Assembly (NCBI GenBank): GCA_963693365.1
Contig: CAVNZM010000006.1
Coordinates: forward strand, 2,170,001 to 2,234,000
Source of the DNA: Amoebidium appalachense
Lineage: Eukaryota > Ichthyosporea
DNA: 64,000 nt
Direction: 5' to 3'
Shown piece after piece: positions 38,177-58,492 of the stretch; the first letter of the stretch is position 1; each line of letters opens with the position of its first letter. The position numbers and the translations under genes are program-made. The notes below the pieces were generated by a model, which was given only the letters and a program-made list of their open reading frames with translations, ran no database searches and had not been told where the DNA came from.

Positions 38177-39537
38177 TAGATCTCTCTCTCTCTCTCTAGA
38201 TCTCTCTCTCTTTTTAGATCTCTCTCTCTCCCTCCTTCCCTCGAGCCCCCTAACTCCCTCCTTCCTTCCCTCCCTCACTCGCCGCCTCCCTCAAGGACCA
38301 TTGTCTACCAAAGTTGTGTCCCTCTTTGTCCCCCCTCCCCTATAGTTCCCCCCTCTCCCCCCGTTTCCACCTCCCCCCCCCCCTCCCCTATTGTTCCCCC
38401 TCCCCCCCTCCCTCCCCCCCGCCCCACCCTCCCCCCCCCCCCCCCCCCCCCTTCCCCTCACCCCCCGGCACAACTATGTGTGTCACATGCAATTACTAAG
38501 GTACAATCACTACTCGGAGAAAGTGCTATTAGGCCAATGGCGGCATCTGGCTTTTAAACACTTTGGCCCTAGGACCGACCTCATCAGTCCAGTATCACAT
38601 GCACGGGTTATTCAGAATTCAGTTAGAAATCATTTAGGAGACAATAAGCACTAAAAAGTTGCCGCGGGGGGGAGGGGGGGGGGGGGAGGAGGGAGGGGGG
38701 GGGGAGGGGGGGGGGGAGGAGGGGGGGGGGGGGGGGGGATTATAAACAGGTGCTTTCGAAGTTGGGGCAGAGAATAAGCTAAATTTTTTTATGGGAAGTG
38801 AAAGGGGGGAGGGGATGGGAGGGGGCGGGCAGGGGGGGGAAGGGAGATATCCATAACCAGGTGCTTTCAAAAGTTGGGGCATTATTTTTTGATGGGAAGT
38901 GAAGGGAGGGAGGGGGCCGGGGGGGGGGGGGGGAGGGGGGGGGGAGCGAAGGCCTAGGGGTAATTATCGAGATGCCCAACATGAACAAATTGCTGGCAGA
39001 AAGAGATAAAACTGTTCTTTTAGCTTTTAGGTATTCATACAAGGCGGTTTACTGCCGAGACGTCACTATAAGAATGAAGGTGTGTGCGCTACCAGGCGGA
39101 GAAATGATGTGTACACGTGCACAAAAGGGTCTAGATTGCATGAGTGGCACGTGCCGCAGTGCGGTCACTTGGCATTGCATAACTTGAATGTGTACGCGTA
39201 TCACAGTGTGCGCCGTGGGACTAATGTGTGTTTGTGTACATGTGAGTGTGTGTGCATGTGTGCGTATGTGCATGTGTGTGCACGTGCCTTTATGGTTGGT
39301 GTGGTGTTGTGCGTGTGTGCGTGTGTGCGTGTGTGCGTGTGCGTGTGCGTGCGTGTGGGCGGGCAGGCGGGCGGGATGGGGGGGTGGGGGGGTATGGGCG
39401 GCGGGGGGGCGGGCGGGGGGGGCGGGCAGGCTGGCGGGCGGGCAGGCGGGTGGACGGGCGGGCGGGCGGGCGGGTGGGCGGGCGTGCGGGCGGATGGGCG
39501 GGCGGGCGTACCACGGTACGTGTGTGTGTGCGCGCGC

Positions 39538-39582
<45 letters not shown>

Positions 39583-39985
39583 TGTGTATGTGTGCATGCG
39601 TGTGCGTGTGCGTGCTAGTGGACAATGTGTCTGTGCGTGTCTGTGTGCGCGCACACGTGCGTGTACGTGAGTGTGAGTGTCATAATAAGCGCGCGCGGGT
39701 TGTGTGTACATTAGCTGTGTACATTTGTGTGTGTGCTTGTACGTTTGTACATCATGGCCCGTCTGAGTGTTGTGGCCTATGATCCTGCCGGCAAAGCCAA
39801 GAACAAACAACAAACAGGCCAAAACAAAGCAACGTCCATAGTGCAACGTCTAATTCCCAAACCTGGCCCAAACCAACGGCGTGCCGCGGCCGGTGTAGTG
39901 CCTATTGACGATGCTTGCCCACTGAGTATTAAAAAGACAGCCTTCAAGACTACACACAGTCAACCGGCACCAACCAGAACCACAG
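37378..39985. other. Divergent intergenic region, first part
   Basis: Contains TGC-rich short repeats (37400-37600), (CT)n (about 38100-38215), C-rich DNA, and two imperfect copies of a segment with CAGGTGCTTTC and ATGGGAAGTGAA (about 38748-38805 and 38855-38905). A TG-rich and GGGC-rich stretch follows (39190-39620). An 89-aa frame from an ATG at 39754 to 40023 has no recognisable family. It is the start of the spacer between the divergent bHLH-PAS and globin-fusion genes. Confidence 0.45.
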
Positions 39986-40110
39986 TACAGATAGCGTCCG
40001 CGAATAAGAGCCCCCGCCAATAAGATTTCGCCCCCGGCAAAATCGTTTTTTTTTTTAAGATTCTGCCCCCCGGCCAGTCTTCGGGGTGATCTTATTGGCG
40101 GACGGATGAA
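39986..40110. mobile_element. Short palindromic MITE-like element 1
   Basis: The left end CGTCCGCGAATAAGAGCCCC is mirrored by the right end, whose reverse complement reads CGTCCGCCAATAAGATCACC (about 40083-40102). Between them are internal AATAAGATTTCGCCCCCGG and AAGATTCTGCCCCCCGG motifs. No coding sequence. Confidence 0.6.
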
Positions 40111-40431
40111 TAAATCATGCTGGATCATGTATGATCATGCCCGACAAAAATGGCGGGAAACTGTCCACATGTGTACTGTCCACTCTTTTCCACATGGTTC
40201 TGTACCTACCGTAGTTCAATCTTTACCAGCTAGAGGGGGTTGATGTTGCAAGGGTGAATTGATAACCAAAAATACAATAATACAATACAATCATGACATG
40301 TTTGCCTTATGGTACGTCCCAACTCAAAGTGTTAATACATATGGCATATGCATGACATTGTGTCAGTGTCATATATGCATGTACCGACTGCTCTTTCCTG
40401 GGTTCATATGTACTGTACTGTGGTGTTGCCC

Positions 40432-40545
40432 CCCCCCCCCCCCCGCCATTAAGATTCTGACCCCAACCCCTCCAAAAAATTTAAGATTCCGCCACCCGGC
40501 CCGGCCACATTTTGGGGGGTTCTTATTCGCGGACGCTGTACCTAC
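40432..40545. mobile_element. Short palindromic MITE-like element 2
   Basis: Right end TTCTTATTCGCGGACGCTGT is the reverse complement of the left end of element 1. The left part has CCATTAAGATTCTGACCCC, and the middle has AAGATTCCGCCACCCGG. It starts in a poly(C) run and is probably the same family in the opposite orientation. Confidence 0.6.
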
Positions 40546-41495
40546 CATTATGATGCTAGATCAGTCATGTGGCCCTTGCAGCTGGCTACAAGTCACAAAC
40601 ATGTAACTCAGGATCTCATTTCTCATGTGTCACATGTACAGTGCACGTGTGTCAGCATGCAGAAATCCATTCCCGGGTTGGAACATGTTATATCAACTGG
40701 TCCTACTGTACGGTTACGGTGCATGGTGGGCCGCGGAGGGAGGGGGCGGGGGGGTGGGGGGTCACATGATGGGCCGAGAACGGGGGTGGGGGGAGGGGGG
40801 AAGGGGGGAAGGGGGGAAGGGGGGTGGAGGGCCTGGCCAATCATTAGCGCAAATAGAGTTGGAGATGACTTAGATCGAATAGATCTAAGTGTTTTTGATG
40901 CGCGCACAGCCAATCATTGCGCCTGATCTGCATTCCTGAAGGTTCGCTCGGAATGCATCGCAATGGTTCCACCGGATTCTTTCGGCCCTTGGCTGATGTT
41001 ATTGGCTGGTTTTATCTGTTGTAACAGGTTATCTGTATGTTCTGTGACCAACCTTCCAGTCTTGAAGCTCACGGTACAAAGAAAGCACCTACAATAGTGA
41101 CCGAAACTGTGTATGAAACCTCTAGTAAGCCTGAATCACGTTGTCTTCTGAGTAGCACAAAACAGTATTCCAACCCATGTCAATCATCATGACCGCAGTT
41201 TGGGCAACTGGGTAAGATCACAGCCACACCTTTTAATTCCCATGTTTCTTGAACATTTCCTATCGTGACGATTCATCGACCAACACTTTCACCGACCAAC
41301 ATTCAGATGGTATCAGCGAGCTGCAAAGCAAAGAACGACTGCTTTTATCTTTCCACATATTACTGGGGAATAGTGTCTGTGCCAAGATCCCTTACGTTTG
41401 CCGCCCAAACAAAACAGTAAGGCAACGATTCGAATTAGAGTCGGGTTACTGATATTCAAGATCCACCCACACTCGTTCCAGTCACATACACGTCC
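40546..41495. other. Upstream region of the globin-fusion gene
   Basis: Holds a G-rich stretch (40730-40830) and two CCAATCATT motifs with GCG downstream (40838 and 40911). Unique sequence with no supported exon follows. An in-frame TAG at 41436-41438 precedes the chosen start codon. Confidence 0.5.
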
Positions 41496-47932
<6,437 letters not shown>

Positions 47933-47954
47933 TGCGGTTGGGTGGGTGGTGGTG

Positions 47955-48001
<47 letters not shown>

Positions 48002-50127
48002 ATATTCATGGCGTAGGCATAGGAAGGAAATATGGCCTATGTGTAGGCTAGTCAGTTTACTGCTGATTTCGCTATGTAGAATAGTGGATGTCGGTAGGTG
48101 TGCTCGTGTAAATCGGCTGTAAAATTGCTCCAATTTTTTTTACTTGGTAGATGGCAACCAGGGCAACAGAGAATTAAAATGGGTATAGACAATGTGCACA
48201 TGATCCAATTAGTGTGCGAATGGCTAATGTAGAGGCAATGCACACAAATGGTGTATATATGATATGGTTATAGATTATGCTGCATTTCAGTGAAACGATT
48301 AATGGTATGAATGCTAACTAATATCAGACTACGGAAGCGGATTACCTACATAAGGCAAGGGTACAAAGCCCAAAAATCGTAAAGCCAGGGTACGTGGTAA
48401 TGCACACATGAGGAAAGGAGCTCTGTATGAATGGCAATAATATATCGTGTGTATCATATGCGGCTCAGCGTAATTTCTTTGAGCACCAGCATGTACGCTG
48501 ATAATACATGGGGGATGCCCCTTGGTATCAATGTAGATTGTACGGGTAATCGTTTGGGTGTTGGCCTATTGGCCGGAAGTCATGCATGATACATTTGTAT
48601 TGGCCCCCCGTGCCATACAAATACGTCAATGAATGTTGTGAATGATGGAGGGGTCACAATGCACACCATGTGTCTGCCATACTATGCACGTGCTAATGTG
48701 TCTAATTCTGATGCCTAGGCACGTGCATGCATCTTGCTGAATGTACGAATGTGGGATATGCTGCTTCTGGATAGACCACTATAGCTGTTAGCTCTACTAA
48801 TACATGTACATTATGCTATTGGATAGACCACTGGAATTTATGCTCAAGTGGATAGACTACTACGGCTGCACTGTCACCGGCGTTAAGGACATATTTGCCA
48901 TGCTGTTAGCCACTATGGCTGCTAGCGCTAGTTCTACCGACATATATACAGGACATACATGCTAAGCGGATAGACTTCTATATCATGCTATTTCTACCGG
49001 CATATATACAGGATATAAATGCTAAGAGGCCTAGGATAGACCTATGGCTGCTACTTATGTCTACCACTGTGGCAGTAGATAAGTGACTGCTGACCCAACC
49101 GATGCACAGGTTGAAAGGGCGCTATTACAATCGGGACCGAGTTCCCCCCCCCCCCCCCCCCGGGCGCCTGCCTCCCCTCTAACCCCCCTCCACTCCATTC
49201 CAAACACACGCATGCAGGCATGCACCACTTTGGCCTTGTGCTCACATGGATGTCGCAACGCGCACGCACACCTGCGCATGCACACGCACACACACACGCA
49301 CACACACTCGTGGGTGCGCAGGCACACGCAAATATATCACGCACACACGTACGTGCACACAAACACACACTCACACCTGTGTGTGACCGTGCTCGCTGAG
49401 AGGAAGCATGACTTTCGACCAATGATATTATTCCGGCCTGGCTAGCACCAGGCTGCCATTGCCATGGCTCATTCCTTTTATTACACACTACATCTGGCGT
49501 ATTATCAAATCATTAAACATTTTAAGTTTATGACGCCTCAACTAGTTAGGTTTACCCACCACCCATACATGCCAATCAGATGCATGCAACAAAGTTTAAC
49601 ACGTGATATTAGTTTTTTCAGCCACCCATACATGCCGGTTGGATCGATACCTGCACCCATTCAACAGGAAGTACTACGCCTCACAATACTCATACCCCAC
49701 CTGTCCTGTTTTCATGAAACCCTCTGTATGCTCAATGCATTAGGCTGTGTGCCTGTGTTCGGTTTGTGCATCTGTGCTAGTGCTTGTATGTGTCTGTGTG
49801 CACCCAACCACCCCCCCAGCTAACACTTAATTCTTGCCTAAGGCATACCATGTTTCGTCCCCCGTCCCCTGCATGTCCCCAGTTGAAATAAATGGTAATC
49901 AGACAAAGCATCCTTTCGCAGATTAGTATATAATTTTTCTACCCGTAACACAATAGTTACTTCTTGCTTCACACCCCACACATGATCGCGCATCCCATTA
50001 CGTAACCCTGATACACCCCTTCCCCAACCCACCCCCCCCACCCCCCCCACCACCACCGCGGCCCAACACACCCACAAACCAATAAAAGGAGGTGGGAATC
50101 AAAGCACAAGAGCTAGCCATACCACCA
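47933..50127. other. Convergent intergenic region
   Basis: After the oxidoreductase stop there is poly(G) (47969-47999), then about 1 kb of low-repeat DNA. Around 48770-49050 a GGATAGAC-containing unit recurs, including two copies of CTACCG(A/G)CATATATACAGGA about 55 bp apart. A short poly(C) (49144-49160) and CA-rich DNA follow. No gene is supported. Confidence 0.5.
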
Positions 50128-50786
50128 CTAACCCAACATTGTCGCACTCTGCACCCTGAACCTCGAGTCAGGAAGCCACGTATAGACCAGCCCAAATGAA
50201 GCCAGTGCAGCCAAAGACAGGGCAGCAAAGAGGGCCTGACCCAATATCGCCTGCATGTGGGGGTATAGGAGGGCCACAGAGAGACTGCCCAGCCAGAAGT
50301 TGCAAGCACTCAGCAGGGCGGCATAGGGCCTGACGGCAGACCCAAACAGCTCATTGATGACCATCCAGTACAGTGTGCCTGGGCCCACCCCATGTGCCGC
50401 CACAGCAAGGGTGATGAAGTAGAGTGCCATCAGGTTGGCTGCCTCATTCGTGTTGTAGAGCGTGCACAGGAAAAATGCAAAGTATGAGGCCGATATGGTG
50501 CCAAACCCAAGCAGGAGGAGAAAGCGGTGGCCCACCCTCTTGACACAAAAGGCACTGGCCGCATTGGCAAGCAGGTAGATGGCACTCGTGCAGAGGGTCG
50601 CACTCTGACCGTACCTGTGGGGTGGGGTGGGTGGGTGGGTGGGGGGTTGGAGGAGGTGGGGGAGGGGAGGGGGGGGGGAGGGGGGGGGGGGGAGGGGGAG
50701 GGGGAGGGAGGGAGGGGGTTGCGTGGAGCGGTGTGTGTGGGTGTGTTTTTGTGTGTGTGCATGCACGTGTGCCTGTGTGTGTGTGT

Positions 50787-50839
<53 letters not shown>

Positions 50840-51063
50840 ATGTGTGAGTGTGGGTGTATGGGTGTGTGTGTGTGTGTTGGCGGGGGAGGGGATGGGAGGG
50901 TGGGAGGGGAAAGGGGGGAGACTATCGGTGGGCAGGTGTGTGCACGTCCACACGTGTGTTCGGTGTGTGTGGGGGGGGGGAGGGGATTAGAACGTGCTAC
51001 AGGGTAAAAAGTACACATTCATGCCATCTGCATATGCGGGCAAGGTTGGGGGGAGGGGGGGGT

Positions 51064-51097
<34 letters not shown>

Positions 51098-52774
51098 TCG
51101 TGTTGTGGCTGCAACCCAAATGGTAGGGTGGTGTAGGTGCATGTGACTGTGTGTGGGTTAGGAGGCATGTGTGTGTGTTCTTTCAGCAGTACGTGTGTGT
51201 GCACGTGCCATTTTGTGCACAAGTCTGTGTGTGCTCGAGTCCTAATTTCAGTCCCTGCCCAAACACCTTCCCTCATCCCCTTCCAACTGCCCACCGGCTA
51301 CTTGACTTCCCCCACGACAAACAAAAAACCGTCACTACATTGGTGCCTTTGTCTGCACTTACAACAACAACCCCCCTCCCCACTCCCCACTCCCCAATCC
51401 CCCCACCCCACCTCCACCCCCCCAACCTCTTCCCCCGCTCCCCCCTCCCCCCCTGCCCCTCCCTAACAGCATCAACCTGCCCCTCACCCCAACCCTTTCC
51501 CTTAACAGCAATCCGTCCACCTCCCCCCCCCCCCCCCCTCCCCCCCTCCTTCCCAAAACAAGGACAAACTTAACCGCCCTCCCCTCTCTAGCAACCCCTC
51601 CCCCCCCCCCCCCAAAAAAAAAAAAAAAAAAAAATAAGTAGAAAAAAAAAACACCTGCTCGCTGGCAACAACAACCCCCGCCGCCTCAACAAACCCATCC
51701 CCCCTCCCCCCCTCTCCCGCCCACCCTTCCCTAGGCCTTTCCTCCCTTTTGTCCGTTATTCTCTTCCACAGTTGGTACAGTGCACACCCACCTGAGGCCG
51801 CTCTTATTGAAGACATCATTCGAGTAGAAGGACACCACACTGGTGCAGGACAGTGCAGCAGCCAGGTCCAGCACTAGCAATAGCTTGAGGCTCTTGCGGT
51901 GCTCACGACCTAGCAGCCGCTGCATACCAAGCGCTGTGCCCTCCTCGCTAAAGTGCTTCTCTAGCGCTAGCGGGTCCTCAAACATGAATGCAGGTGCGTC
52001 TTGTTTCTCCGTGGATGGCAGCGTGAGGATGTTTGCTTTGCGCACGAGGGGCTCACGGACTTGCACGGCCCACCCCGTGCTGTATAAGATGCGGGGGTGG
52101 TCGGGGAATAGCCAGTGTGCGGCAAAGTGGAACAGGGAGATGGGCAGACACAGGGCGTAGAGCACGTACCACTTGTGCTCGTTGTGCAGCACGGCGTTCA
52201 TGGAAAAGAGGGACGCCAACAGGGCACCACCCCCCACCAGCAACTCGTGGGCCAGGTCTATACTGCCTCGTAACTGCTCTGGCTGGGCGTCAGCAATAAA
52301 CAGGGGTACAGCGCTACAGCCCAGCCCAGCTGCAACCCCGGCCAGAAAATAGCTCGAGCATAGCAGGGGCATGTGCCGTGTGAATAGGAGCGTCACGCCA
52401 CTGCAGAACACACTCATGTTTGTTATTTGCCTCGTAGTTCTATAGCCGAGATGCCGAAGAAACACTCCGCTCGAGGCCGCACCAACCAAGCCACCGAGGG
52501 GGAAGAGAGCCACCACGAGCGACCAGCCAAACTCACTCAGTGGCCTGCCCTGTGTGGTGAACCACAACATCACGCCCACCTTACTGTTGTTGATGACCAT
52601 CTCAGCAAACCCGAAGCAGAACGACTGCAGCACGGCCACACGCACTATGCCAAACACTAGTGAGGGGCCATGGGACGCCTCAAAGGGCTTCACTGTTTGC
52701 GTGTTGGCCGCTAGCCCCTCCGCCGGCAGGGCGCCGGCTTCAGCGGCCACTAAAGGCACCGCGTCAGCACCCAT
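50128..52774 (-). CDS. GLUT-like (SLC2-type) MFS sugar transporter, 2 exons
   Basis: Exon 1 is 52774-51792 and exon 2 is 50614-50128, joined in phase 2 to give 489 aa, the usual size of a 12-helix major-facilitator protein. Family signatures are visible: PLFIADAQPEQLRG after helix 4 matches the PxYxxExxPxxxRG motif of sugar porters, HELLVGGGALLASL follows it as helix 5, and GPGTLYWMVINELF near helix 10 matches the GPGP...W...ELF motif. The helix 2-3 loop (GVFLRHLGYRTT) lacks the usual Asp, and the C-terminal PETKG signature is replaced by WLPDSRF, so it is a divergent member. Likely a plasma-membrane or vacuolar sugar carrier; the substrate cannot be told. The intron holds poly(C), poly(G) and a C-run/A-run junction. 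It is divergent from another transporter gene. Confidence 0.9.
50787..50838. repeat. Poly(G) tract (~52 nt)
   Basis: The longest G run seen in the window. It lies in the intron of the GLUT-like gene (poly(C) on the transcript), about 170 bp before the exon 2 acceptor. Confidence 0.9.
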
Positions 52775-53347
52775 TTGCTACCTCATAGTGTAAGTAGGGT
52801 AAGAACGTCAATAATGGGCGAGGATCCCCACTCGACCGGGACAAACCCTGTCCTCAGTGTTGGCTCTGCTTCGTGTCACTACCTAGCTTCAACGTCAAAA
52901 AGACACTTATATAACAGCGCAAACCCCCCTAGTTATAACTAGCGCCTATGTTTTTACTATAGCTACGCATATCAAGGTTGTACTTGCACGAAAGCCATAG
53001 TAAGGAAACTCGAACAGGTTTTACCGTTCTTTTTGGGTGGTTGCCTGCCTGCGTGTGTTGTGAGTCACTCGTCTACTCGTGCTGCTGCTACTGGGGCTGT
53101 TGCTGGTACCAGATATCAATTGTTTACTGATTGGAGATAAATCATGCGCTCTAAGTAAAACTTTTTTATTGCACCAATCACATGTGTCTTGGACATAACT
53201 TACGGCAGGGTAACACAGGCACCGGTCCCCGTGTTGACCGCACGCTGCGGCACGCACGAACACACACGCAGATACTGCACGCACGCACGCACACACACAC
53301 ACAGAGAGAGACAAACATACACAGACACATACACAACCACACACACA

Positions 53348-53385
<38 letters not shown>

Positions 53386-54366
53386 GCACATGTGAGCATG
53401 CACACATCTGCATTGATACATATGCATGGACGTTTTTTATAAGATCATATATACGTAGCTACGTACATGCGCGAGGGTCTTTACCGTGATATCACGCAAA
53501 GAGGATAACCTAAAAAAAGCACCCCAGCTTCGAGACTGCTTGCTACTGCTTGCATTATTCAACCAGATAGTTGGCACCTAGGTAGGAGTGGTATGAGGAG
53601 AACCTAAAGTTGAAACATTCCAAATATTCGTTATCACGGCTACTGGCCAACAGTGAGTTCGAATCGTGACATAATACCATTCTTATACGATAAGAAAGCA
53701 TCTCGAAGCTTCCCGTACCAAGTAAGCACTGTAGTGCTACTAAAAAGAAGGCGCAGGTCACACAGAGGAATTCCGCGCGTTTCAAACAGTCTACTCCCGG
53801 CAGAACACTGTAAAAAGAAAGATCCCAAGTTTAGGAGGTTTGAGCCAACACAATTGGCTGGAAGACGTACAACCAATCAAGCACACAAATAGGGCTGCGT
53901 GCGTGCAAAAAGTACTGCTTCAAATATGCATGAATAGGCAACATTGCTCAGAGAATTTGAGCTGTGTGTTTGCGTTACATGAATAACCATGAACATATAT
54001 AGTTAATAGAACCTTTTTTTATTGCTTTACTTCAACGTTTTTAGAGAACTTTGGCTTCAGCTGCAAGGCCAAAATGTTCGTTTGAGCCCATCCAGTGCCA
54101 TCCACTACTCGCTGTTGTACCAAGAATTTGCTGCGCTCAGATCGTAGATGACAAGCAGCGAATCAAGCACTTGAACTCACTCACACGTCTCACTAGGTGT
54201 TTCGTTTGGCACAACTGCGCACAACGTTTTTGTCTCTCTAATGCACAGTGCAGTAGAGAATACTAAAGTGTGTATTTGAGTGAAGCGCTGACTTGTTATG
54301 AAGTGGATTGTTTTGTTGCCCTTCCAATCACCCTTTTAGCGGCTCTTTGCCGTAACCCACGCCACC
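52775..54366. other. Divergent spacer between two transporter genes
   Basis: About 1.6 kb with the TATA candidate at 52907, a CA block (about 53332-53382), two CCAATCA motifs (about 53174 and 53873) and otherwise unique DNA. CCCTTTTAG at 54333-54341, shortly before the plus-strand start codon, could be a 5'UTR acceptor. Confidence 0.45.
52907..52914 (-). promoter_or_regulatory. Probable TATA box of the GLUT-like gene
   Basis: TTATATAA lies about 133 bp upstream of the start codon on the minus strand. A start site about 30 bp downstream would leave a ~100-nt leader. There is no other TATA-like sequence nearby in this orientation. Confidence 0.45.
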
Positions 54367-54773
54367 ATGTCTGTTGAGCGGCACCACTCTCACCGCGAGT
54401 ATGTGCGGGTGCCCGAGGCAGACGTGGAGCCAGACGACAAGGAACAGACCGAGGATGGAGACGGTAAACACCCTGTTCCCCTTCTTTGCCAGAATCCACT
54501 GGCGTCTGCACACTCACAAGCACCCACGTACATTTTTTAACACGCACCTGCAGGCACTCAAACACGGTCGGCCGCACAACCACCTCATGCACATGGAGCC
54601 ATAGCATCTCAAACCCTTTTCTCCGACACACACACACATACACACCACATGCACACGCACGAACGCACGCACGCACGCACGCACGCACGCGTACGCACAC
54701 ACAAACATACATACACACACACGCACGCACAAGCATACACGCATACACACACACACACACACTCACACACACA

Positions 54774-54814
<41 letters not shown>

Positions 54815-54819
54815 ACACA

Positions 54820-54856
<37 letters not shown>

Positions 54857-55938
54857 GCGCACACCTGCCCACCCGCACCTCTCCTCTCCAGACACACAGG
54901 TACACAGGAAAAGTCCAACATACAAACACCTCCTTCTCTTGCTACCACATGCACGGTCACCTTGTTCACAACTACACCTGCCAAGCGTGTCTGCTCTTGT
55001 TGTCCCCATCACCCTGTGCCACTCACAATGCTTGTGCACCACTGTTTTTATTCATTGCCTTGGGTTTGTAAGGCCTCAACAAGGAGAATCAGTAAAATTC
55101 AACCAGATCATTTGCATTCTGAATGCACCTCTTCACTCTAGTTCTATGCCTTTTGACTCTCTTGCTGCACCTTGCTGCTGCATGGGCTGCTGCATGGTAT
55201 CACAAGCACTTATAGTCGGCTGTGTTGTTGCTTTCTCAAACACCTAAAAAAGGAAAGACAGCCACCTTGCTGTGTGTTGAGGCTTACAGCCCTGTGCATG
55301 CTTCCACACACGCGGTATACAGAACGTGTTGGCACACCGACACATACACGTGCACATCAGGTGGCACAGGCCCACACCCACGCGCGTGCACACACACTCA
55401 CGTAAACGGACTCATATACTCGGACACACGGAGACCCCGTAAACACACACGGAGACACGGAAGAACACATACATACACACACGCACATACACATCCACAC
55501 ATACACACATACATGCGCACACACGTGTGCATGAACGCGCAAGTGAACGCACACACACACACACACATACACACACATACACGGACAGGCACACGCACAC
55601 GGTTGCCTACGACCTCATGCACACGGGCCCAACACATCTTCAAGCACAGTGCTTGTAAGCACACAGACACACGCTCACACTCACACAGACACACAGACAC
55701 ACTAACACATACGCACGTACGCATGCTCGCACACACACACACACACATACACGTACACACACACACACGTACACGCACATCTGGACAAGCTTCTTATTGG
55801 AAAGCGCCGGCAGGTGCCTTACCTTCACACAGACGTGCCTTACATTCGCACAGACACGTGGGTGTGCCTGCGCAAGCACACACACGAACGCATGCCCGTA
55901 CACATACATACACACAGATAGAGGGAAGCTGACACACA

Positions 55939-55972
<34 letters not shown>

Positions 55973-56328
55973 ACATGCACGTGTGCACATACACAGGCAC
56001 AGGTAGAGAGAGACTCGAAACACCGAACACACGCACAAACATACACAGTGGTTCTTATCCTTGCCACATTTTCATGTGCCGTAAAGGCAGCTTGATTGTC
56101 TTCCCCTCCGATCCCCCCCCCCCCCCCCCCCTCCCACCCCCTTAAATCCATAGCTCCTCAACAACCACTAATGCATACATTCTCCCCCCCCTCCCCCCCC
56201 CCGTGCCAACCCCCCCCCCCCCCCCCCCCCCGACCTACTACCTAACAGACACAAAAGCTAACGGATATGGCACAGTGTGCACGGACAAGCAAAGGCATGC
56301 GCAAACAAGCCACCAGACACCCACTAAC

Positions 56329-56364
<36 letters not shown>

Positions 56365-56404
56365 CCGGGCCACCCCTCTTCTCTAGAAGGACGAACACAC
56401 GCCC

Positions 56405-56464
<60 letters not shown>

Positions 56465-57466
56465 ACACGTACACACACACACGTACACAACACACGTATA
56501 CACACATACGTACACAACACACGTACACACACAGACATAGCACACGGTGTGCATGAGCGGCCACCCCGTCGGACCCTCCTCCACCTGCTAGCGCTCAATG
56601 CCTTTGGGTTTGCCTACGGTGTGTTGATAGCCACATATGGGTTATTGACCCTCCCCAGTGAGAGTGAGCACCTCTACCCCCAGCAGAAGGCAGTCATGCT
56701 TGCATTATTTCTAGCCCTGGCCGGTGTGTCGCAACTTTCAGGCCCTGTGGCCGGATTCTTTTCTGACCGTTGCATGCACCGGTGGGGGCGAAGACGGCCC
56801 TTCATGCTCTATGGTGGCCTGGTGGGGCTGGTGGGGCTGGCCGTCCAGTGGCAGGCTAGCCGCAGTTCCCTGCTTGGCCTCTACCTGAGTGCCTACTTTG
56901 TGAGCATGCTGGCCCTCAATGTCATGTACACGGCATATGGGGGTGCACTCACAGACCTAGTGCCCGAGGAACAGAGGGGACAGGCAAACGGCATTCTTGG
57001 AGCCATGGCCGTGCTGGGGGCATCAGTAGGGTTTGGTGCGTTCAGCCGCTATCTGACCATTGAGACTGGGTACATCTTCTATGCTGCCGTGCTAGCTGTC
57101 ACCACCACCATATCCCTGCTGGCTATGAGAGAGAAGGCACTTGTGCGCAGGCCAGACCCCTGGGTTGCTGCGGAACTGTGGCTGTGCTACTACATATCCC
57201 CCACACAGCATAGAGACTTCTTTCTGGTATTTGTCTCGAGGACACTGGTAAGTGGTTATGCAGGGTGTGGTGTGTGGTTGGGTGGGTGGGGGGAAGAGGG
57301 GGGGAGGGGGAGGAGGGGGAGGAGGCGGGGGCAGGAGGAAAGAGGGGGGGGGGGAGGGGGAGGGGGGGAGTTTGTGTCCATATGGTATGTGGTCGTTTGT
57401 GTGAGTGTATGAATGCGTCGGTGTGTTTTTTTTTTCTTGTTTTTTTTTTTTCCTGTGGTTGTTGTT

Positions 57467-57500
<34 letters not shown>

Positions 57501-58434
57501 TATTTGTGTGCAGCCATGGCCTTTCGGGTCCTTTTTCTATTGGATGATGGTAGTTGTGTGTTTGTGTGTCGGGGGAGGGGGGGGATTGTGTGGATTATTG
57601 GGATTGGGTGTGGAGGGGAGTGGGAGTGGAGGTGGGGGGTTGGGGGGAAGGGGTAATAGTTTCGGACGAGGAGAAGAGCAGGGGGAATATGCTGGGTGCA
57701 TGGACCATGCAAGCCTTGGTGTGGACACAGGCAAACACGTGCTAGAGCACTTACTACCACACGACATGCATGTGCCAATCTCTGATCGTATCCCACGAAA
57801 TTCAACTTGCCCCCCCTCCCCCCCCCTCCCCCCCCCCCCAAAACCCTCACCCCCCCAAAGAACTTTGTGTGTGTATCCCAATCAACCCTTCCTTCCCATC
57901 CCCTCCTCCTCTCTCCCCCCCCGGGGGGGGGGGGGGGGGGGTTACTACATGTGTGTCTGCGACTAACCTATCCCCCCCCCCCCCCTCCCCCACCAGTACT
58001 ACATGTGTGTGTCCGTGCAGACGTTCATGCTGTTCTACTTCCGCGATCTCATCCACGTTGACGACCCAAAGGACTCCACGGCCTGGCTGGCCCTGTGCGG
58101 TCAGCTGGCTGGCGCAGTCGTGTACGTGCCCTGCCTGGCATGCAGTACACATCTACATGCACATTACTCATGCACATACAACCACAGGCAAAATCCGTGC
58201 ATGCACACACATGCCGGGCACGGATACAGATATTCTCGTGCATGCATGCACACATGCGCACACCACAGGCACAGGCATGCACAACACGCACACACGATTC
58301 ACATGTGCATGCACACTTGTTCACACACGTGCGCAGGCACACACACACACTACATTTACACACATACAGGCTAGGCACACACAACACATAGACACATGTG
58401 CGCGTGCGCCCTCACACATTGTTAGCAAACCCGT

Positions 58435-58492
<58 letters not shown>

